From the NCBI RefSeq assembly GCF_000255555.1, contig NZ_AGRW01000043.1, forward strand, positions 62,001-126,000: a stretch of DNA of 64,000 nt. Reading direction: 5' to 3'. Source of the DNA: Treponema saccharophilum DSM 2985. GTDB lineage: Bacteria; Spirochaetota; Spirochaetia; Treponematales; Treponemataceae. Made by a program: the position numbers and the translations under genes. The notes under the pieces were generated by a model. The model was not told where the DNA came from. It did not search any database and saw only the letters and a list, made by a program, of their open reading frames with translations. The stretch's first letter is position 1. Each line of letters begins with the position of its first letter. This document shows positions 33,751-41,750 of the stretch, piece by piece.

Positions 33751-35457
33751 CTATTTCTTCGACTGCTTCGAGAACGTCTTCACGCCCTCGATGACGAGGA
33801 ACACCGCAAGGATAGCCATCGCAGCGGCGAAGAGAAGCTGGAACCAGTGTCCCCAGGCGGGGTCTCCTGCCTTGAATTCGCCGGCGGCGATGATTCCGAC
33901 CTGCTTGATGACGGTGACGACGAGCTGCGTGAGCGTCGCGGCAAGCATGAAAGCCATCGGGATGAAGAACATCTTGTTGTTCTTGCCGGCATTCCCGAGC
34001 CACGCCGCGACCGCGAGGAGCGCGATTCCCGCGAGAAGCTGGTTCGCGCTGCCGAAAAGCGCCCAGATTGCGCCGAGCTTGAGACCGCCGAGGATGCATC
34101 CGACGACGACCATGAACGTCGTGCCGACGAACGGGTTCGCGAGGAATTTTCTCAGCGGGGACGAGGCGTCGCGCCATGTCGCTTCGCCTTCGAGGAGGAA
34201 CAGCTCGCTGAACATGAAGCGGCTCAAACGCGTCGCGCTGTCAAGGGACGTGAGCGCGAAGACAGAGACGGCGAGCGTGAGGAGCGCGCTGACGGTATTG
34301 TAGACGGGCGTCCCCTCGGAGCCGAACATCGTGGCGATTCCCGCACCGAACGCGGCGGAAGGAGAGCCGAATTTTCCGCTTGTCCACTTCGCGTAGACCA
34401 TGCCGACCGCGATGAGCGAGATGATTCCGAGCGCGCTCTCGATGAGCATGGAGCCGTAGCCGATGACCTTCGCGTTCTTCTCGTTGTCGAGCTGCTTTGA
34501 CGAGGTTCCGGACGCGATGAGCGAATGGAAGCCAGAGCACGCGCCGCACGCGACGGTGATGAACAGCGTCGGGAACATCGAGCCGAGCTTTGATGAGTTG
34601 ACGGCGGGAATCGTGAATTCCGCGCTTCCGGTAAACGCCGAGACGATGATTCCGACGAGCGCGATGAGCATCATCGCATAGAGAAGGAAGCTCGAAAGGT
34701 AATCGCGGGGCTGGAGCATTATCCACACGGGGATGAGCGATGCGACCGCGATATATGCGCCGATAAGGACAATCCACGTGTTGCGGCTGAGCGCGAGTCC
34801 GCAGTTGAGCCCGACCGCGACAATCGCGACAATCGCGATTATTCCGGCTATCGTCGCGGGAAGAGTCTTGACACCGCAGCGGTTCGTGACGAAGCCGTAG
34901 ACGACGGCAAGGATAATGAACAGGAAGGAAATCATGGCTGTCGTCTGGTTGTTCGTCGGGTTCCCGACAAAACCGCGCGCTGCATCGCCCGTGAAGAATG
35001 TTCCGGCGACGACGTTGACGAAAGACGCGATGACGAGAATCAGGACGAGAAGCGCGAAAATGATGAAGAGGCGCTTCGACGTCTTTCCCATCGAGTCCTT
35101 GATTATCTCGCCGACGCTCTTTCCGTCGTTGCGAATCGAGGCGAAGAGCGAACCGAAATCCTGGAGGCCACCGAAGAAGATTCCTCCGATGACGCACCAC
35201 AGGAAGACAGGAACCCATCCGAACACGGCGGCCTGAATCGGTCCGTTTATAGGTCCCGCGCCCGCGATTGAAGAAAAGTGGTGCCCCATAAGCACCGCAG
35301 GTTTCGCCGGAACGTAGTCCACGCCGTCCGTCCTTGTATGGGCGGGCGTCTTCTTTGACGGGTCGATACCCCATTGCTTCGCGAGATACGAGCCATAGAA
35401 GACGTACCCGCAGAACAGCAAAGCCACAGCAGCAATGATTATCAACAATGCTGTCAT
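33751..35457 (-). CDS. cstA: CstA-family carbon starvation/pyruvate (peptide) transporter
   Basis: This 568-aa polytopic membrane protein has about 14-16 hydrophobic segments. The CstA family blocks are present: VDYVPAKPAVLMGHHFSSIAGAGPINGPIQAAVFGWVPVFLWCVIGGIFFGGLQDFGSLFASIRNDGKSVGEII, GACSGFHSLIASGTSSKQL, TSLDSATRLSRF and WALFGSANQLLAGIALLAVAAWL. Family members take up pyruvate or peptides in carbon limitation. It is shorter than E. coli CstA (about 700 aa) but the core is intact. GGAGG lies 8 nt before ATG 35457, with TATAAG upstream as a possible -10. A hairpin in the leader (35500-35535) may be regulatory. Confidence 0.93.
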   Translation of the reverse strand: MTALLIIIAAVALLFCGYVFYGSYLAKQWGIDPSKKTPAHTRTDGVDYVPAKPAVLMGHHFSSIAGAGPINGPIQAAVFGWVPVFLWCVIGGIFFGGLQDFGSLFASIRNDGKSVGEIIKDSMGKTSKRLFIIFALLVLILVIASFVNVVAGTFFTGDAARGFVGNPTNNQTTAMISFLFIILAVVYGFVTNRCGVKTLPATIAGIIAIVAIVAVGLNCGLALSRNTWIVLIGAYIAVASLIPVWIMLQPRDYLSSFLLYAMMLIALVGIIVSAFTGSAEFTIPAVNSSKLGSMFPTLFITVACGACSGFHSLIASGTSSKQLDNEKNAKVIGYGSMLIESALGIISLIAVGMVYAKWTSGKFGSPSAAFGAGIATMFGSEGTPVYNTVSALLTLAVSVFALTSLDSATRLSRFMFSELFLLEGEATWRDASSPLRKFLANPFVGTTFMVVVGCILGGLKLGAIWALFGSANQLLAGIALLAVAAWLGNAGKNNKMFFIPMAFMLAATLTQLVVTVIKQVGIIAAGEFKAGDPAWGHWFQLLFAAAMAILAVFLVIEGVKTFSKQSKK

Positions 35458-35499
35458 TTTTTTTCCTCCTATCCTTATAGAGAAACTTTTTATTTCGCG

Positions 35500-35535
35500 G
35501 GGGCGCGGGAAGTCGGCTCAACGGCCCGCGTCCCC
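35500..35535 (-). other. GC-rich hairpin upstream of cstA
   Basis: On the minus strand GGGG-A-CGCGGG pairs with CCCGCGCCCC around a 15-nt loop, between the preceding gene's stop and cstA. No T-run follows. It could attenuate or stabilise the cstA message, or be a weak terminator. Confidence 0.4.
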
Positions 35536-35539
35536 GTGC

Positions 35540-36121
35540 TTACTGTTTTGAAATCGACGCGGCAAGGTCGCGCCCGCGCCTGTTAGACGATGTGCGGCCG
35601 GTCGACGATTCTATTACGGCAAGGCGGAAATCGCTCCAGCCTTTCAGAAGAAAAAAGTACGATTTTGAGAAGCTCATGCGTCTTGCAAGCGCGAACGCGC
35701 CCTCCTCAACTTTGTCGGCGACGACGACGAGCGCGACATCGGAATTTCTGTGGGAAAAATGGGGGCGCACGCGGGAAAGCCCCTCGCGCCAGGCGCTCTC
35801 GCAGAGGAATTTCAGCGTCTGCTCGTCGAGCGACGGAAGGGAGCGGAAGAACGCGTACTCGTTCGACTCCGTCTCGGAGATGCGCGCCGACCGCACGAGA
35901 ACGAACTGCTCGTCATGAGAATGGAATTCCGCCTCGGCGTCAAACGGATGGAAAGCGCCTTCCGTCCTCACGTCGTAATAACTGCCGAAAGAGCGGAGTA
36001 TACGCCCGAGAACAGCACCATTGCTTCTGCTTTCCTGAATTTCATCTCTCATTTCGCTTTCACTTTTTGTCCGGCCGCCCCCGGATTCTGCGGGCACGGC
36101 GCCTGATTTTGAGAGCATCAT
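35540..36121 (-). CDS. Hypothetical cytoplasmic protein
   Basis: Unrecognised 193-aa protein with no signal or membrane segment. After a low-complexity N-terminus (about 1-40) it has a globular part: GRILRSFGSYYDVR, EFHSHDEQFVLVRSARISETESNEYAFFRSL, DEQTLKFLCESAWREGLSRVRPHFSHRNSDVALVVVADKVEEGAFALARRMSFSKSY and GWSDFRLAVIESSTGRT. Start uncertain: ATG 36121 or ATG 36118, with a TTG at 36148 the only upstream option. No clear Shine-Dalgarno. Lies 82 bp upstream of cstA on the same strand. Confidence 0.65.
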   Translation of the reverse strand: MMLSKSGAVPAESGGGRTKSESEMRDEIQESRSNGAVLGRILRSFGSYYDVRTEGAFHPFDAEAEFHSHDEQFVLVRSARISETESNEYAFFRSLPSLDEQTLKFLCESAWREGLSRVRPHFSHRNSDVALVVVADKVEEGAFALARRMSFSKSYFFLLKGWSDFRLAVIESSTGRTSSNRRGRDLAASISKQ

Positions 36122-36204
36122 TCTATCAATAGAAACATCACGACTCAATAGACAAGCGCGAAAAGTTGCTTCTTTATGCAGAAACAGTTCCCGGGCAGCC
36201 CCGC

Positions 36205-37158
36205 CTACTCCCCGAACAGCGACTTCCTGAACGCGGCGAACCGCACATCGCGCGACGGGCTCTTCTTGAACGACGAGGACGGCGGATAGAAGCGGTAGCG
36301 GAGCCCCACGTTCTTCAGCCGCACGGACGGGCTCGGATGCGTGCGCCCGAAGCCGGCGGAATCGGACGGAGACGACCTCGACTCGAGCGCGCGGAGCATA
36401 GAATCCATCGAATGGGGGTCGTATCCCGCATCGTTCAGAAGCTCGAGCGCCTTCGCGTCCGCGGAAAGCTCCTGCGTCTGGGAATATCCCGTCCTGATGA
36501 TTTCCGTGATAGCCTCGTCTATGCGCCCGGACACATCGCCGGCGACACCGGCGTCCCCGCCCGCAGCGACGTACGCGTCGGCGCCAGCCTTCATCGCGGA
36601 CGACGCGAGCCTGCTCGACTTTATCGCGCCGACGCTGTGCTTGAGGAGGATGTGCGCGACCTCGTGGGCGATGACGGCAGCGAGCGCGTCCTCGCTCTGG
36701 GCACAGGCGGCAAGCCCCTTCGTCACCAGGATATGCCCGCCCGAGGACGCGAACGCGTTCACCTCGTCGGAATCGAGTATCACAATCGAGTAATCCTTGA
36801 ACAGCACGGGACGCTCGGAGAACACCGCGAGCGAATGGAGAATCATGTTCATGTACTTCTGCGCGTCAGGGTTGTCGCAGACGGGATACATCACGAGGAT
36901 TTTTGCGGCGAAGGCGCGCCCGATGTAATACTCCTCCTCGGGGCTGATTTCGTCCATCGCCTTCGCGACGGAGTCCCGCGCCTCCTCCACCGTGACGCCG
37001 ACGGCATTCCCGCCGGAAGAGTACGACTCGGCGAGAGAGCGGAATTCCTGCGCGCGGGAGGAGAACGAGTCGAACCAGCCGGCAGGAAAGGCAAGCGTGC
37101 CGAAAAGCGCGGGCAGCACGGCGAGCGCGCGCCTGAATGCCGAAACGAAACTACTCAA
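36205..37158 (-). CDS. M48-family zinc metalloprotease
   Basis: This 317-aa exported peptidase has an N-terminal hydrophobic signal-like stretch (about 8-27), then a helical segment. The zinc motif is HEVAH at residues 165-169, and the third ligand Glu sits in QTQELSADAKALELL, followed by THPSPSVRLKNV, as in BepA/LoiP/YfgC-type proteases. Role: envelope quality control, probably periplasmic. Translation likely starts at TTG 37158, with GGGGGG 7 nt upstream, overlapping the SH3 gene stop by 8 bp. No TPR domain follows, unlike BepA. The two genes appear to form an operon. Confidence 0.9.
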   Translation of the reverse strand: MSSFVSAFRRALAVLPALFGTLAFPAGWFDSFSSRAQEFRSLAESYSSGGNAVGVTVEEARDSVAKAMDEISPEEEYYIGRAFAAKILVMYPVCDNPDAQKYMNMILHSLAVFSERPVLFKDYSIVILDSDEVNAFASSGGHILVTKGLAACAQSEDALAAVIAHEVAHILLKHSVGAIKSSRLASSAMKAGADAYVAAGGDAGVAGDVSGRIDEAITEIIRTGYSQTQELSADAKALELLNDAGYDPHSMDSMLRALESRSSPSDSAGFGRTHPSPSVRLKNVGLRYRFYPPSSSFKKSPSRDVRFAAFRKSLFGE

Positions 37159-37606
37159 CTGTCAGCCCCCCGTCGGAAAGGAATTCCCTCAGCTCGGAAT
37201 CCGTCACGACATTTTTTTCCATATTGTCGACCGCATCGTAGTTCGCGCGCCCCGACATCTTGTATTCACCCTCGTCGCTGCCGCTGAACCCCTTTCCGGC
37301 AAGCGCAAGCTCCTTCGCGTCCACATCGACGAAAACGCCGGAGACGATTTTCTTCTTCGACAGCACGGACGAGGGAACCCAGCCCGACTTCCCGCCGCCG
37401 GACGACACGAACGTCCATTTCCGCTCCTCGCGCACGACGGTGACCTGCTCCCCATACGAGAGCGGCGCGATTTTCCCGGAGAGATTCGAGCGGGAGGCGC
37501 GCATCGACACGCCGGGAACGGAGACGTATTTCCTGTCGCCGGCATCACAGTACGCCGAAGACAACGCGAGCGTCGTGGCGCACAAAAAAAAGATTTTCCT
37601 CAGCAT
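37151..37606 (-). CDS. Secreted SH3-domain protein
   Basis: This 151-aa exported protein has a signal peptide MLRKIFFLCATTLALSSAYCDAG, perhaps a lipoprotein through SAYC. An SH3_3-type domain follows at about 27-80: YVSVPGVSMRASRSNLSGKIAPLSYGEQVTVVREERKWTFVSSGGGKSGWVPSSVLS. The C-terminal ~60 residues are charged and unfamiliar, with FVDVDAKELALAGKGFSGSDEGEYK. ATG 37606 is used; TATCAT ends 6 nt upstream and there is no Shine-Dalgarno (leaderless-like). It overlaps the M48 protease gene, suggesting a joint envelope role. Confidence 0.82.
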   Translation of the reverse strand: MLRKIFFLCATTLALSSAYCDAGDRKYVSVPGVSMRASRSNLSGKIAPLSYGEQVTVVREERKWTFVSSGGGKSGWVPSSVLSKKKIVSGVFVDVDAKELALAGKGFSGSDEGEYKMSGRANYDAVDNMEKNVVTDSELREFLSDGGLTVE

Positions 37607-37625
37607 GGGGAAATGATAGCACAGA

Positions 37626-37647
37626 GCCGTGTTTTTCTGAACACGGC
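37626..37647. promoter_or_regulatory. Palindrome between divergent SH3/M48 and flavin reductase genes
   Basis: A perfect 8-bp inverted repeat GCCGTGTT/AACACGGC with a 6-nt centre lies just upstream of the minus-strand -10 (37613-37618) and 20 bp before the plus-strand TAGAAT (37668-37673). Its position suits a shared operator. Confidence 0.45.
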
Positions 37648-37700
37648 ACGGAAGGCGCATTTTATGGTAGAATCGGGAAAAAATATGGAGGTTTTTGAAA

Positions 37701-38171
37701 ATGGCTTTTACTGAAAATTTCACGGAAGTGGCGCTTGAAAAGGCATACGAGCTCCTTTCCGGCGCGAAGACAATAATGGTCTGCACGAAGGGCGCGAAGG
37801 ACGGGCAGTACAACGTGACGCCGTACGGCTGGTTCACGACATACGACTACGAGCCCGTCTCGAAAATGCTTTTCGTCTCCGACCCGTCGCACCAGGCCGC
37901 GGCGAACGTCCTGCGCACGAAGGAATTCGCCGTCTGCGTCCCAAAAGACGAGGACGACCCGCTCATCGCACAGGCGGGAAGCGTATCCTCACCCGACGCC
38001 GACAAATTCGCGCTGTTTTCGATAAAGGGCGAGCGCGCGACGAAAATCGACGCGAAGGTCATCCCCGGAATGTCGCGGGCGATAATCGAATTCAAGCTCG
38101 CGCGCGTCGTCGAGGAAGGCTCCGTCAAGATTTTCATGGGCGAGGCAGTCGCCGCCTGGAAGAAGGCATAG
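37701..38171 (+). CDS. Flavin reductase-like (FMN split-barrel) protein
   Basis: This 156-aa cytoplasmic protein has the flavin reductase-like domain pattern: LSGAKTIMVCTKGAKDGQYNVTPYGWFTTYDYEPVSKMLFVSDPSHQAAANVLRTKEFAVCVP. The 'N...yg.f......P....vs.......t..nil.t.eFvVn.p' rhythm fits FMN binding. It may reduce flavin or be a general split-barrel protein; the activity is inferred. GGAGG lies 9 nt before ATG 37701 and only 3 nt before TTG 37695, so the ATG is preferred. Divergent from the SH3 gene; convergent with the ArsR gene. Confidence 0.8.
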   Translation: MAFTENFTEVALEKAYELLSGAKTIMVCTKGAKDGQYNVTPYGWFTTYDYEPVSKMLFVSDPSHQAAANVLRTKEFAVCVPKDEDDPLIAQAGSVSSPDADKFALFSIKGERATKIDAKVIPGMSRAIIEFKLARVVEEGSVKIFMGEAVAAWKKA

Positions 38172-38186
38172 CCACGCGCGATGCCG

Positions 38187-38543
38187 TCACGGCTCCTCCG
38201 CGGAATTCTCCTCCGAGAGAATCTCCTCGACCGTATCGATGAGCTTCTTCATCGGGACAAGAGAATCCTTCAGGCGGAGCCTGTAGAAAATCTGCGTGCC
38301 TTTCTTTATCGGCTCGACTATGCCGCAATCCTTCAGCACTTTCAGATGATGGGAAATCGCGGGGCGCGAGAGAATCGTCTTCCCGGAAAGGTCGGCGACG
38401 TTTATCCCCTCCGTTCCCGCCGCGGCAAGGTCGAGGCATATCTTCTGCCGCGTCGTGTCCCCCAGCGCGATAAAAATCGGCACGCACACCTTGAACTCGT
38501 ACTGCGCCTGCTCAAGCTTTACCGGGTCTATCTTATTGCTCAT
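38187..38543 (-). CDS. ArsR/SmtB-family regulator
   Basis: This 118-aa winged-helix repressor contains FIALGDTTRQKICLDLAAAGTEGINVADLSGKTILSRPAISHHLKVLKDCGIVEPIKKGTQIFYRLRL, the full ArsR HTH and wing. I see no metal-binding CxC motif; a lone Cys is near residue 20 and another in KDCG, so a non-metal signal is likely. GGAGGAG lies 5 nt before ATG 38543. Divergent from the RND exporter gene across 233 bp that contain a near-consensus promoter and a palindrome, so it probably controls that cluster. Confidence 0.92.
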   Translation of the reverse strand: MSNKIDPVKLEQAQYEFKVCVPIFIALGDTTRQKICLDLAAAGTEGINVADLSGKTILSRPAISHHLKVLKDCGIVEPIKKGTQIFYRLRLKDSLVPMKKLIDTVEEILSEENSAEEP

Positions 38544-38644
38544 ACTGACTCCTCCATAAACGTTCACATATATCCTTTTTTCGCAACTGAATTTTCCGCG
38601 AACAATTTTTCTTTTTCAGAAATCTTAAAAAAATCGAAAAAATA

Positions 38645-38673
38645 TTGACACTTTATTTTTTTGTTGCTACATT
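38645..38673 (+). promoter_or_regulatory. Promoter of RND exporter cluster
   Basis: TTGACA and TACATT with a 17-bp spacer lie 103 bp upstream of the RND start codon, one of the best promoters in the window. Confidence 0.78.
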
Positions 38674-38682
38674 CAGTTCATC

Positions 38683-38700
38683 GGTTTAATTATTTGAACC
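38683..38700. promoter_or_regulatory. Candidate ArsR operator
   Basis: GGTTTAA-TTAT-TTGAACC, a 7-4-7 inverted repeat with one mismatch, begins 10 bp after the -10, so it overlaps the expected start site and +1 region of the exporter transcript. Position and symmetry fit repression by the divergent ArsR protein. Confidence 0.55.
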
Positions 38701-38776
38701 AAATATAAACAATTCGGGGTCGAATTGCAAGAGGTTCGAATGGATACCGGCGCATTCCATAGACAAGGAGAAGCAA

Positions 38777-41656
38777 ATGATTAAGAAAATGCTGAAATGC
38801 TCATGGCTCATCATCATTGCGAGCCTCGCAATCACAGTATTTTTCGGGTGGCAGCTCCGCACGATAAGCATCGAGAACACCGTGCGTATGTACATGCCCC
38901 AGAGTTCCGAATCATACCAGCGCATGCTGAAAGCCGAGGAAGACTTCGGAAGCATGATGGTCCTCGGAATATCTCTTGAGACGAGCGGAGACTCAATCAT
39001 AACGCCCGAATACCTTCAGATAGTCCAGAACATCACGGACCAAATCAAGGACGTCCCCTACGTCGAGAACATCGACTCGATAGCGAACATGGACTTCATC
39101 GTCGGCGAGGACGGAAGCCTCAAGGCAGAGAAGATTGTCGGCGAGGACTATGCCGGAAGCGCGGACGACATGGCGGCGATAAAGCAGAAGCTCATCGACT
39201 GGCAGGAAATGTACAACCGCGTCATCATCACCGACGACGGAAAGACGACGCAGCTCATGATAACGCTCGAGCCGAAGGACGAGAACGGCAACATGCTCAA
39301 CTCGAAGCGGCAGATGAAGTCGCTCCACGACATAAAGGCAATCTGCGAGGAAGCCGTCAAGGGCTCCGACCTCGAGGTGCGCTATTTCGGCGACCCCGTC
39401 CTGAGCGACGACGGATACAACTTCATGATTTCCGACCTTTTCGTCCTCATACCGTTCGTTGCGCTCATCGTGCTCCTCTCGCTCTACTTCTCGTTCCACA
39501 CGTGGAGCGGAACAATACTCCCGCTCATAACGGTTCTCATGAGCACGGTCTGGTCCGTCGGAATCATGTGCATGCTCGGAATCACGTTCACGATTATCGG
39601 AAGCGTAATCCCGGTCTGTCTCGTGGCATGCGGCTCCGCATACGGAATCCACGTCCTCACGCACTACTACATCGGCCTTGACAGAATCGAGGGCGAGATG
39701 ACGAAGGAGAAGCACGCCGAGGCAATCGAATACGGCCTCAAGGACGTCTGGGTCGCGGTCCTGCTCGCCGGAATAACGACCGTCGCAGGATTCATCTCGA
39801 ACGTCACGAGCCCGATTATGCCGCTCAAATCGTTCTCCGTCTTCGCGGCGGCGGGCGTCGTCTTCTCGCTCCTTCTTTCGGTCACGCTCATCCCGAGCCT
39901 TCTCTACGTCACGCCCGTCAAGGTCGTCGGCAAGAACTGGAAGAACAAGAACAGGCTCTCGACGAAAATCAAGATGCGCCTCGAGAAGCAGCTCAAGAGG
40001 CAGGGCGGAAAGACATCGGAGGAGGCGACATCATCGACGCTCTATTCGATTTACCACTTCTTCTCCGGAACGAAGCCGCGCCTTATCGTATCGACCTCGC
40101 TCATTCTCGTCGCGGCGGCGATCGGATTCAGGATGCTCGTCGTGGACACGGCGCTCGTCAACTACTTCCCGCCGGACAGCAAATTCAGGCAGGACATCTC
40201 GTACGTCGACAATAACCTCGCCGGCTCAAACACGCTCTACCTTATCGTCAGCGGAAACGAGATGACCGAGGACGAAATCGCGGCGGCAAAGGCAGTCGCA
40301 GAGCAGGCAGACGACACATCTTCCGATTTCGACTTCTCCGGCGCTGACGCGTCTTCCGACTTCGATTTCTCAGGAGCTGACACTGCGGGCGCCGACGCGT
40401 CATCCGACTTCGACTTCTCAGGTGCTGACAGCACGGGAACGGACGACTTCGGGTTCGGCCCCGACGCAGACACGGAAAGCGAGGGCGGGGAGCAGAAGCA
40501 GTACCACATGCTCACCGACCCGGAAATTCTGAAAGCGGTCGACGGCATGCAGGAGTATCTCCTCGCGCGCCACGACGGAATCGGAAAGATGGTCTCGTTC
40601 ACGACGTTCATCAAGAGGCTCAACCAGGTCATGCACGTCCCGATGCTCGACGGAAACGACCAGTACGCGGAGGCGCTCTCCTCGACGGTAACCGTCCAGC
40701 AGGGGCTCGAGATGCTTCACAAGGCATACTCGGCGGCGGGCGGCTCGAAGGCGAGCGTGGAGCAGATTGTCGGCGAGCTTGAGAAGCAGCTCAACTTCAA
40801 CGGAATCGACTACTACGAGATTCCGTACGACGTGGCGAAGTACCCCGTCGCGACGAGGAGCGAGCTCGGGAACCTCGTCACGCAGTACCTGTACCTTCTT
40901 TCGAGCGAGCAGATTCAGCGCTTCGCAAACAACATGACGATGCCGACTTCGATAAGAACGCAGGTGCAGCTCAGAACGCACTCGACGGACGACACGAAGA
41001 AAATCATCGACGACGCGATGGCGTACGCGGAGAAGCACTTCCCCGCCGGATACAAGCTTGAGGCGACAGGAAACGGAGAGATGGAGCTTATGATGACGGA
41101 GATGGTCGTCGACAGCCAGACTGTCAGCATCGCGCTCTCGCTCATCATGGTGTTCATAATAATCTCCCTCTCGTTCAAATCGGGATGGGCGGGGCTTATC
41201 GGAGCGATTCCGCTCGGAATGACAATCCTCCTGAACTTCATGGTCATGGGATATTCGGGAATCGCGCTCGACCTGTGCACGAGCATCATCGCGTCGGTCG
41301 CAATCGGCGTCGGAATCGACTACACCATCCACTTCATGGAGACGTACCGCACGCAGCGCGCGCTCACTGACGACCTTGAGGAGGTCACGAAGCGCACGTT
41401 CAAGACGAGCGGCCGCGGAATCCTCACGAACGCGATTGCCGTCGGGCTCGGGTTCTGCGTCCTGCTCTTCTCGCGCTTCATCATCCTGCGCTATATCGGC
41501 GCGCTCGTCGCGGTCGTCATGTTCACCAGCTCGGCGCTCTCGATGACGGTCATACCGGGCTGCCTCAACGCTTTCGACCCCAAATTCATGTGGAGCCGCG
41601 AGCAGAAGGAAGCCTACGCGAAGAAACTCGCGGAGGGCGAGAAAGAAGAAAAATAA
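38777..41656 (+). CDS. RND/MMPL-type exporter with Asp/Ser-rich repeat insert
   Basis: This 959-aa inner-membrane transporter has duplicated halves. Each starts with a TM helix and a periplasmic domain followed by a TM bundle. Bundle 1 spans about 215-380 (FMISDLFVLIPFVALIVLLSLYFSFHTW, SVIPVCLVACGSAYGIHVLTHYY); bundle 2 is about 775-935 (VSIALSLIMVFIIISLSF, SIIASVAIGVGIDYTIHFMETYR). GVGIDYTIH is the typical MMPL/HpnN/RND-superfamily signature. Periplasmic loop 2 carries an insert at about 514-560 with three near-identical SSDFDFSGAD units. Likely exports a lipid or hydrophobic molecule with the downstream LolA-like proteins. AAGGAG precedes the ATG. Confidence 0.9.
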   Translation: MIKKMLKCSWLIIIASLAITVFFGWQLRTISIENTVRMYMPQSSESYQRMLKAEEDFGSMMVLGISLETSGDSIITPEYLQIVQNITDQIKDVPYVENIDSIANMDFIVGEDGSLKAEKIVGEDYAGSADDMAAIKQKLIDWQEMYNRVIITDDGKTTQLMITLEPKDENGNMLNSKRQMKSLHDIKAICEEAVKGSDLEVRYFGDPVLSDDGYNFMISDLFVLIPFVALIVLLSLYFSFHTWSGTILPLITVLMSTVWSVGIMCMLGITFTIIGSVIPVCLVACGSAYGIHVLTHYYIGLDRIEGEMTKEKHAEAIEYGLKDVWVAVLLAGITTVAGFISNVTSPIMPLKSFSVFAAAGVVFSLLLSVTLIPSLLYVTPVKVVGKNWKNKNRLSTKIKMRLEKQLKRQGGKTSEEATSSTLYSIYHFFSGTKPRLIVSTSLILVAAAIGFRMLVVDTALVNYFPPDSKFRQDISYVDNNLAGSNTLYLIVSGNEMTEDEIAAAKAVAEQADDTSSDFDFSGADASSDFDFSGADTAGADASSDFDFSGADSTGTDDFGFGPDADTESEGGEQKQYHMLTDPEILKAVDGMQEYLLARHDGIGKMVSFTTFIKRLNQVMHVPMLDGNDQYAEALSSTVTVQQGLEMLHKAYSAAGGSKASVEQIVGELEKQLNFNGIDYYEIPYDVAKYPVATRSELGNLVTQYLYLLSSEQIQRFANNMTMPTSIRTQVQLRTHSTDDTKKIIDDAMAYAEKHFPAGYKLEATGNGEMELMMTEMVVDSQTVSIALSLIMVFIIISLSFKSGWAGLIGAIPLGMTILLNFMVMGYSGIALDLCTSIIASVAIGVGIDYTIHFMETYRTQRALTDDLEEVTKRTFKTSGRGILTNAIAVGLGFCVLLFSRFIILRYIGALVAVVMFTSSALSMTVIPGCLNAFDPKFMWSREQKEAYAKKLAEGEKEEK

Positions 41657-41691
41657 GGGCGCGCGGGAACATTCCCCGCATTCCCAAAAAC

Positions 41692-41717
41692 GGAGTCCCC
41701 GGAAAAACGGGGATTCC
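41692..41717 (+). other. Intergenic hairpin between RND and first LolA-like gene
   Basis: GGAGTCCCCG pairs with CGGGGATTCC (one G-T pair) around a 6-nt loop. No T-run follows, so transcription probably continues. It may act in mRNA processing or set the expression ratio. Confidence 0.5.
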
Positions 41718-41750
41718 ATACACCTGAAAATCAATTTTGGAGGCAAAATT

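Noticed and set aside
36119-36136. Third copy of the trp palindrome (CATTCTATCAATAGAAAC)
   Set aside because: Only 14 of 18 bases match, it overlaps the probable start codon of the 35540-36121 gene, and it is not placed after a comparable promoter. Kept as chance unless a genome scan shows otherwise.
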